Positions 1 through 4,152 of a DNA stretch of 5,426 nt are shown one piece after another; positions within the stretch are counted from its first letter, which is position 1, and every line of letters starts with the position of its first letter. The stretch is from NCBI GenBank assembly GCA_019247135.1, contig JAFAPL010001011.1:1-5426 (forward strand), given 5' to 3'. The notes under the pieces are model-generated. The model had not been told where the DNA came from and did not search any database. It worked only from the letters and a program-made list of their open reading frames with translations. The DNA comes from Chloroflexota bacterium (lineage in GTDB: Bacteria > Chloroflexota > UBA6077 > CF-72). Position numbers and translations under genes: made by a program.

Positions 1-449
1 AGCTCTTTGATGCGATCGGCCATGACTTCGGCGAAGCGGCCGCCTCGGGATTGACGCACGTCTTTGAGCGCTGCTTGCGTTTCGCGTCTGACCGCCTCGA
101 TGTGTGTGCCGCCCATGGAGTAGACCAGGGTGGGCTCGCCTTCGAGCGGGACGACGACGTAGCAGGCGACACAGTGCCACTCCCAGTGGCCGGTGAGCCA
201 CAGCATGCCGCTGCCGAAGCTCCAGTGGTTGGGGCCGCCGGGCACGATGGCGACATCCAGGTTGTGTTCGCGCATCTTGTCGCGTAGCGCCGCGTAGCGC
301 CTGGCGTATTCAGCTTGGGAGAACTGCTCGTAGACCGCGTCGTGGTAATAGGGCGTGCCGCGCATAGAGTTGAACGGCAGCGATTCGTCGAGGCGGTAGC
401 GCAGTTCTTCCCATGGCAGCGCCCCCGGGCGCGTGGGCGAGACCGTCAT
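1..449 (-). CDS. M24-family peptidase / creatinase-like protein, N-terminal part (truncated by window edge)
   Basis: The reading frame is open from the start to the left edge, so only about the first 150 residues are visible. Counted from the ATG at 458, residues 46-135 look like the creatinase N-terminal domain that precedes the metal-binding pita-bread domain in aminopeptidase P, prolidase and creatinase: an AEYARRYAALRDKM helix, then LDVAIVPGGPNHW, then strands around CYVVVPLEGEPTLVY. The catalytic metal ligands would lie beyond the edge and cannot be checked, so peptidase versus non-peptidase activity is open. No signal peptide is visible, so it is probably cytoplasmic. Two starts compete. 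The ATG at 449 sits 7 bases after a -10-like TAAGAT (leaderless) and I prefer it; the in-frame ATG at 458 has only a weak GAGAAG upstream. The gene diverges from ilvD across the palindrome cluster. The family call is fairly safe; the substrate is unknown. Confidence 0.72.
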   Translation of the reverse strand, partial: MTVSPTRPGALPWEELRYRLDESLPFNSMRGTPYYHDAVYEQFSQAEYARRYAALRDKMREHNLDVAIVPGGPNHWSFGSGMLWLTGHWEWHCVACYVVVPLEGEPTLVYSMGGTHIEAVRRETQAALKDVRQSRGGRFAEVMADRIKE

Positions 450-456
450 GGGCCGC

Positions 457-462
457 ATCTTA
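457..462 (-). promoter_or_regulatory. Putative -10 element for the M24-family gene (leaderless)
   Basis: Read on the minus strand, TAAGAT matches 4 of 6 positions of TATAAT and lies 7 bases before the ATG at 449. Together they read TAAGATGCGGCCCATG, which parallels TATGATGCGCGCGTG at the divergent ilvD start. No convincing -35 hexamer is present; that position falls inside the first palindrome. The call is inference from spacing and from the parallel with the opposite promoter. Confidence 0.4.
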
Positions 463-473
463 GCTTCTCGGGT

Positions 474-497
474 CGGGGCCGCTCATGAGCGGCCCCG
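474..497. repeat. Perfect 24-bp palindrome P1
   Basis: Every base from 474 to 497 pairs with its mirror partner around a centre between 485 and 486; the core reads GCTCATGAGC. As RNA or single-stranded DNA it would form a 10-bp hairpin with a CATG loop. It covers the -35 region of the minus-strand gene, about 36 bp from its proposed start at 449. Possible roles are a regulator-binding dyad or a REP-like element; sequence alone does not decide. Confidence 0.85.
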
Positions 498-521
498 CAC
501 GGCGGCTCATGAGCCGCCGTG
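498..521. repeat. Perfect 24-bp palindrome P2
   Basis: It is a second perfect palindrome directly abutting P1, centred between 509 and 510. It has the same 10-base core GCTCATGAGC as P1 but different arms, which still pair perfectly. Its centre is exactly midway between the proposed starts of the two divergent genes (449 and 570). Confidence 0.85.
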
Positions 522-522
522 A

Positions 523-546
523 GGAGCCCGAGCATGCTCGGGCTCC
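523..546. repeat. Perfect 24-bp palindrome P3
   Basis: It is a third perfect palindrome, one base after P2, centred between 534 and 535 with core GAGCATGCTC. It keeps the CATG centre of P1 and P2 but not their arms. It covers the -35 region of the proposed ilvD promoter, about 35 bp upstream of the GTG at 570. Confidence 0.85.
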
Positions 547-557
547 ATCCAAATAGC

Positions 558-563
558 TATGAT
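558..563 (+). promoter_or_regulatory. Putative -10 element for ilvD (leaderless)
   Basis: TATGAT matches 5 of 6 positions of TATAAT and ends 6 bases before the GTG at 570. Transcription would therefore begin at or next to the start codon. No good -35 hexamer is found at 16-18 bp spacing, where palindrome P3 lies instead; this suggests a regulator acts there. Inferred from position only. Confidence 0.5.
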
Positions 564-569
564 GCGCGC

Positions 570-2255
570 GTGCCCTACGACGTGAAGGCCAACAGCTCCG
601 TCATCTTGAGTGGACGCGACCGCGCGCCCGCGCGCGCTTATTACAAAGCCATCGGCTTCACCGACGAAGACCTGCGCCGGCCCATCATTGGCATCGCCAA
701 TACCTGGACCGAGACGATGAACTGCAACTACCACCTGCGCCAGCTCGCCGCCCGCATCAAAGACGGCGTCCGTTCCGCGGGTGGCACGCCGATGGAGTTC
801 AACACCATCGCTATCAGCGACGGCATCACCATGGGCACCGAGGGCATGAAAGCGTCGCTGGTCAGCCGCGAGCTCATCGCGGACTCGATGGAGCTGATGG
901 CGCGCGGGCACATGTTCGACGCCTGGGTCACGGTAGTCGGATGCGACAAGACCATTCCCGCCGGCGGTATGGCGCTGCTCAGAATGAACATCCCGGGCCT
1001 GCTCCTGTACGGCGGCTCCATCCTGCCAGGCCGACTCGGCAACCGTGACCTCACCATCCAGGATGTTTTCGAAGCCGTCGGCGCCCACGCTGCGGGCAAG
1101 ATCACGGACGAAGAGCTCAAAGAGGTCGAAGATTTCGCCTGCCCCGGCGCCGGCGCGTGTGGCGGCCAGTTCACCGCCAACACCATGGCCATGGCTCTCG
1201 AGTTCTGTGGCCTCGCGGCCATGGGCAGCGGCGCCGTGCCCGCCGAAGATCCAACCAAGGGCGACGTCGGCTTTCAAATGGGCCAGCTCGTCATGGACGT
1301 GCTCGAACGGGGTGTCCGTCCGCGAGAGATCTTCACCTCCGCGGCAATCGCCAATGCCATCGCGGGTGTGGCGACGACGGGTGGTTCCACGAATGCCGTC
1401 CTGCACCTGATGGCGATGGCGCATGAAGCTGGCGTCCAGCTCGATATGGACGATTTCGATCGCATCAGCTCAGGCACGCCGCTGCTCGGCGACATGCGCC
1501 CGGGCGGTCGCTATTCCGCGCCCGACCTGTATCGCGCCGGCGGCACCCGCCTGGTAGCGCAGCGATTGGTTCAGGGCGGCTACGTCGATCCGAACGCCAT
1601 GACTGTCTCTGGACGGACGTTCGGCCAGGAAGCTCAGCTCGCCGAAGAGTCGCCCGGTCAGGATGTCGTGCGTCCACTCGACCAGCCCATCAAGACGACC
1701 GGCGGCCTCGTCATTCTGCGCGGAAGCCTGGCCCCCGAAGGCTGCGTCATCAAAGTCGCCGGCCACGAACGCCAGGAGCACACCGGGCCGGCCCGTGTGT
1801 TCGAGGGCGAAGAGGCTGCCATGCAGGCCGTCACCGGCGGTCGCATCAAGCCCGGCGACGTGGTGGTTATTCGGTATGAGGGCCCGCGCGGCGGACCAGG
1901 CATGCGCGAGATGCTCGGCGTCACGGCCGCCATCGTCGGCCAGGGCCTCGGCGAGTCGGTCGCGTTGTTGACCGACGGGCGATTCTCGGGCGCGACGCGT
2001 GGTTTGATGGCTGGCCACGTGGCGCCGGAGGCCGCCGCCGGTGGACCGATCGCCGCCATACGCGAAGGCGACATCGTCGAGTTCGACATTCCGAATCGTC
2101 GACTGGACGTGCAACTGTCGGACGATGACGTGCGTGAGCGAATGAAGGACTGGCGTCGACCCGAGCCGCGCTATCGCGACGGCGTGTTCGCCAAGTACGT
2201 ATCGATGGTCGGCTCCGCTTCCGCGGGCGCGGTCACCACACCTGCGCTCACGTGA
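570..2255 (+). CDS. ilvD: Dihydroxy-acid dehydratase
   Basis: The product removes water from 2,3-dihydroxy-isovalerate or 2,3-dihydroxy-3-methylvalerate to give the 2-keto acid precursors of valine, leucine and isoleucine (EC 4.2.1.9, cytoplasmic Fe-S enzyme). Numbering from GTG 570 (561 residues, normal length), the expected cluster cysteines are C52 in ETMNCNYH, C125 in GCDKT and C197 in GAGACGGQ. The metal-site motif ISDGITMGTEGM (D84), D126 and the modifiable K127 are present. The C-terminal DGRFSGATRG supplies the catalytic serine (about S473). The GTG at 570 is chosen because VPYDVKANS matches where this family usually begins and because TATGAT lies 6 bases upstream. An in-frame ATG at 534 with GAGGAG at 521-526 is a real alternative, and a GTG at 519 is also possible; both put palindrome P3 inside the gene. 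The stop overlaps the next gene by 4 bases. Function is confident, the start less so. Confidence 0.93.
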   Translation: MPYDVKANSSVILSGRDRAPARAYYKAIGFTDEDLRRPIIGIANTWTETMNCNYHLRQLAARIKDGVRSAGGTPMEFNTIAISDGITMGTEGMKASLVSRELIADSMELMARGHMFDAWVTVVGCDKTIPAGGMALLRMNIPGLLLYGGSILPGRLGNRDLTIQDVFEAVGAHAAGKITDEELKEVEDFACPGAGACGGQFTANTMAMALEFCGLAAMGSGAVPAEDPTKGDVGFQMGQLVMDVLERGVRPREIFTSAAIANAIAGVATTGGSTNAVLHLMAMAHEAGVQLDMDDFDRISSGTPLLGDMRPGGRYSAPDLYRAGGTRLVAQRLVQGGYVDPNAMTVSGRTFGQEAQLAEESPGQDVVRPLDQPIKTTGGLVILRGSLAPEGCVIKVAGHERQEHTGPARVFEGEEAAMQAVTGGRIKPGDVVVIRYEGPRGGPGMREMLGVTAAIVGQGLGESVALLTDGRFSGATRGLMAGHVAPEAAAGGPIAAIREGDIVEFDIPNRRLDVQLSDDDVRERMKDWRRPEPRYRDGVFAKYVSMVGSASAGAVTTPALT

Positions 2256-3118
2256 GACTCGGGCTCCTCATCGAATGTGAGGAGGGGCTCACCTGGGAGC
2301 GTTGGCGCCTGATTCTGCATGTGGCGGAGCGGCTTCAGTTCCACTCCGTCTGGGTTTCAGATCACCTCGAATCGCCGTGGCCGGAGGCCGACAAACACGG
2401 ACTGGAAGCGTGGGCCGCGCTGACGTTCGCGGCTGCTCAGACTCGACGCATCCGCCTGGGTAGCCTCGTCTCTCCGGTTACGTTCCGTCAGCCGGCGGTG
2501 TTTGCACGCACGGTGGAGAGCGTCCACGAACTTGCCCGCGGGCGGCTGATCGTTGGCCTCGGACTTGGTTGGAATGCCGCGGAGCACAAGAACGCCGGGC
2601 TGCCGTTTCCGCCCATCGATCAACGCGCGCTCGTGCTGGAGCGGACCGTCGAGGTCTTGCCCGACGTGCCGATCCTGATTGGTGGGGCGGGCGCAACGTC
2701 ACTCCACCTCGCGGCACGCTTCGCGCAGGCGTGGAATATCACGACCGCATCACCCGAAAAGTTCGTCGAACGATCGAACGAGCTGGACCGGTACTGCCAG
2801 AAGCATGGACGAGATCCCAGCGCGGTGGAACGCTCGATCGCCGTTGGCGTGCTCGTTGGCCGTGACGCGGCGGAGCTGCGATCACGCAGTCGCCGCATGC
2901 AGGACGTCGTGCCGCCGCTCGCGGAGGTCGCCCTGGACGACGTGCCCAGCGCGGCGCGGGAGCGTGGCTGGATCGTCGGGACGCCACGCGAGGTGGTGGC
3001 GACGCTGGACTCGCTCGCGCACGCCGGCGTCGATCTCGCGATGCTCGGGTACTACGACGTGGACGACATTGCCGGACTGGAGTTGATCGCGGACCGAGTC
3101 ATGCCCGCATTTGTATGA
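2252..3118 (+). CDS. Luciferase-like (LLM class) flavin/F420-dependent oxidoreductase, compact form
   Basis: This 288-residue TIM-barrel protein belongs to the bacterial luciferase-like family, whose members use F420 or FMN to oxidise or reduce varied small molecules. Landmarks in order are SVWVSDHLE (about 32-40), RIRLGSLVSPVTFRQP (66-81), the helix HELARGRLIVGLGLGWN (92-108), PILIGGAG (140-147) and the C-terminal VGTPREVVATLDSLAHAGVD (242-261). Between LERTVEVL and PILIGG, where relatives usually carry roughly 30-40 residues (LWT...F.G..Y...PKPVQ), only PDV remains, so the protein is shorter than usual. The GTG start lies in a GTGA overlap with the ilvD stop and has no Shine-Dalgarno sequence, so translational coupling is likely. 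F420 use is likelier than FMN from general resemblance, but this is not proven. The substrate is unknown. Confidence 0.82.
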   Translation: MRLGLLIECEEGLTWERWRLILHVAERLQFHSVWVSDHLESPWPEADKHGLEAWAALTFAAAQTRRIRLGSLVSPVTFRQPAVFARTVESVHELARGRLIVGLGLGWNAAEHKNAGLPFPPIDQRALVLERTVEVLPDVPILIGGAGATSLHLAARFAQAWNITTASPEKFVERSNELDRYCQKHGRDPSAVERSIAVGVLVGRDAAELRSRSRRMQDVVPPLAEVALDDVPSAARERGWIVGTPREVVATLDSLAHAGVDLAMLGYYDVDDIAGLELIADRVMPAFV

Positions 3119-3930
3119 AGATCCCCGGCGAGATTGCCGTCATCACTGGCGGCGCGAGCGGCATCGGGCGCGCTACAGCGCTCGCACTCGCACGGGCAGG
3201 TGCTGATATCGCGTTGGCCGACGTGAATGACGCACGCCTGGAGTCGACGCGCGCGGAAATCGCTGCATGTGGCCGACGCGTTATTGCGGTTCATTGTGAC
3301 GTTTCTCACGACGATGACGTGCAGCACCTGGCGGAAGTCGTAGAGGCCCTTCTTGGACCGCCTGCCATCGTGATGAACAACGCGGGAGTCGTACTGCGGG
3401 GCGCGCTCGAACAGATCAGCATGGCTGACTGGCAGTGGTGCTTCGGTATCAATGTCTTCGGCGTGGTGCGCGGTGTCCAGGCGTTCTTGCCCGGCATGAT
3501 CGAGCGTCGGCGTGGCTACATCGTCAACACCGGGTCTATGGCCGGATTGGTGGCGTTGACCGGCGAGGGCGGGCCGTACGTCGCGTCGAAATTCGCGGTT
3601 GTGGGCCTGACGGAGGCGCTCGCGTTGTATGCGCACCAGTTTGGCGTGGGCGTGTCGCTGTTGTGTCCAGCGGGCGTGCGCACCAATCTGGCGGAGACCG
3701 GCCGCTCGATCGGCATGTCGCCCGAACGCGAGCGGACCGAGACGCTGATGGCCCAAACCATTCAAGGCGGAGCGGAAGTGGAACCAGAGGAGATTGCCGC
3801 GCTCGTCGTCGACGCGATTGAGGAGGAGCGCTTCTTGATCCTGCCCGACGAGGTGCAGGCGGAGGTCGTCCGCCATCGCGCGCACGACATCAACGCGTTC
3901 GTCGCCGCCCGGCTCCGGATTGGGGGGTGA
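3115..3930 (+). CDS. Classical short-chain dehydrogenase/reductase (SDR)
   Basis: This 271-residue Rossmann-fold oxidoreductase has the full classical SDR set: cofactor motif TGGASGIG (11-18), CDV (61-63), NNAG (88-91), N113, catalytic S141, and YVASK (Y155, K159), followed by PAGVRT (185-190). An acidic D36 at the end of the second strand (ALADVND) points to NAD(H) rather than NADP(H). The substrate cannot be read from sequence; a secondary alcohol/ketone pair is the general expectation. It starts at the ATG of an ATGA overlap with the preceding gene and has no obvious ribosome site, so it is probably made by coupled translation as the third gene of the ilvD unit. No terminator follows directly; instead the next promoter overlaps its stop codon. 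Confidence 0.9.
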   Translation: MKIPGEIAVITGGASGIGRATALALARAGADIALADVNDARLESTRAEIAACGRRVIAVHCDVSHDDDVQHLAEVVEALLGPPAIVMNNAGVVLRGALEQISMADWQWCFGINVFGVVRGVQAFLPGMIERRRGYIVNTGSMAGLVALTGEGGPYVASKFAVVGLTEALALYAHQFGVGVSLLCPAGVRTNLAETGRSIGMSPERERTETLMAQTIQGGAEVEPEEIAALVVDAIEEERFLILPDEVQAEVVRHRAHDINAFVAARLRIGG

Positions 3931-3955
3931 CAAGCTCGCATGCGTGCGGTATAGT
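3927..3955 (+). promoter_or_regulatory. Promoter of the leuS leader
   Basis: A -35 box GTGACA (3927-3932, 5 of 6 to TTGACA) and a -10 box TATAGT (3950-3955, 5 of 6 to TATAAT) are separated by the ideal 17 bp. The -35 box overlaps the SDR stop codon. Transcription should start near 3962-3963, at the ATG of the leader peptide. This is the best sigma-70-type promoter in the window and gives leuS its own transcript. Confidence 0.72.
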
Positions 3956-3962
3956 GGCGCCG

Positions 3963-4031
3963 ATGGCTACTTCGCGCGCGTGGTCCGCTGCGCTCTTGTT
4001 GCGCCGCCGTACTGGGGGGTTGCAACGCTAG
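3963..4031 (+). CDS. Leucine leader peptide of leuS (22 codons)
   Basis: A short frame encodes MATSRAWSAALLLRRRTGGLQR and ends in TAG. Codons 11-13 are CTC TTG TTG (3993-4001), three leucines in a row, and codon 20 is another TTG. Three Arg codons follow the Leu run. The ATG is 7 bases after the -10 box with no ribosome site, so it would be translated leaderless. It is followed by a terminator and by leuS, the arrangement of classical amino acid attenuators. A ribosome stalled at the Leu codons would cover up to about base 4012 and leave the antiterminator strand free. A ribosome that reaches the stop codon would cover it. The peptide itself probably has no other function. The call rests on how well the parts fit, not on homology. 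Confidence 0.7.
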   Translation: MATSRAWSAALLLRRRTGGLQR

Positions 4032-4073
4032 CCTGACGCGCAAAGTTTCGAGAGACCGGTGCAACGCCTCCAG
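4012..4073 (+). promoter_or_regulatory. Antiterminator hairpin of the leuS attenuator
   Basis: Bases 4012-4024 (CTGGGGGGTTGCA, inside leader codons 17-21) can pair with 4060-4073 (TGCAACGCCTCCAG). This gives 13 pairs with one G-U pair (4016-4069) and one bulged G (4066). The second strand contains most of the 5' arm of the terminator, so the two structures exclude each other. The 35-base loop between the strands includes the leader stop codon. Confidence 0.68.
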
Positions 4074-4099
4074 GAGATCCACCTGGAGGCGTTCGTTTT
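4063..4099 (+). terminator. Intrinsic terminator / attenuator upstream of leuS
   Basis: AACGCCTCCAGG (4063-4074) pairs perfectly over 12 bp with CCTGGAGGCGTT (4082-4093) across a 7-base loop, followed by CGTTTTG. The T run is short, so efficiency is uncertain. It lies 32 bases after the leader stop and before leuS. Readthrough transcripts from the ilvD unit would meet it as well, so it can also end that operon. Confidence 0.8.
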
Positions 4100-4103
4100 G
4101 TCC

Positions 4104-4135
4104 GCGCCGGTCGACTCTTCAGCCACGACCGGCGC
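4104..4135 (+). other. Hairpin just upstream of the leuS ribosome binding site
   Basis: GCGCCGGTCG (4104-4113) pairs perfectly with CGACCGGCGC (4126-4135) around a 12-base loop. It lies between the attenuator and the Shine-Dalgarno sequence, 4 bases before GGAG. It has no T run and is not a terminator. It may keep the ribosome site exposed or protect the readthrough mRNA; its role is unknown. Confidence 0.6.
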
Positions 4136-4139
4136 CGCT

Positions 4140-4143
4140 GGAG
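4140..4143 (+). promoter_or_regulatory. Shine-Dalgarno sequence of leuS
   Basis: GGAG (within CTGGAG, 4138-4143) lies 9 bases before the ATG at 4153 and supports that start. It contrasts with the leaderless or coupled starts of the other genes. The same CTGGAG also forms part of the terminator 3' arm (4083-4088). Confidence 0.6.
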
Positions 4144-4152
4144 TAACACGCC

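Noticed and set aside
521..536. GAGGAG followed by ATG at 534 as the ilvD start
   Set aside because: Not excluded, only ranked second. The extra residues before VPYDVK do not look like the family N-terminus, the ATG is the palindrome centre, and the GAGGAG lies at the P2/P3 junction where it may arise by chance. N-terminal data or a mapped TSS upstream of 521 would reverse this.
474..546. Palindromes as intrinsic terminators
   Set aside because: They have no T runs on either side and lie between two divergent 5' ends, so there is no gene for them to terminate.
507..1424. Long minus-strand open frame (305 codons) antisense to ilvD
   Set aside because: It lies opposite well-supported ilvD codons, has a His/Gly/Ala/Arg-rich low-information product and no recognisable motif. 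It is typical of a frame kept open by GC-rich third codon positions.
3052..3933. Minus-strand open frame (293 codons) antisense to the SDR gene
   Set aside because: The SDR on the plus strand has every family motif; this product is compositionally odd, rich in His, Arg and Asp, and matches nothing I recognise.
4046..4070. T-box riboswitch core upstream of leuS
   Set aside because: GGTGCAACGCC loosely resembles the T-box antiterminator sequence, but the AGGGTGGNACCGCG core is not matched. No stem I with a specifier loop is evident in the roughly 100 bases before it, and the Leu leader peptide explains the region better.
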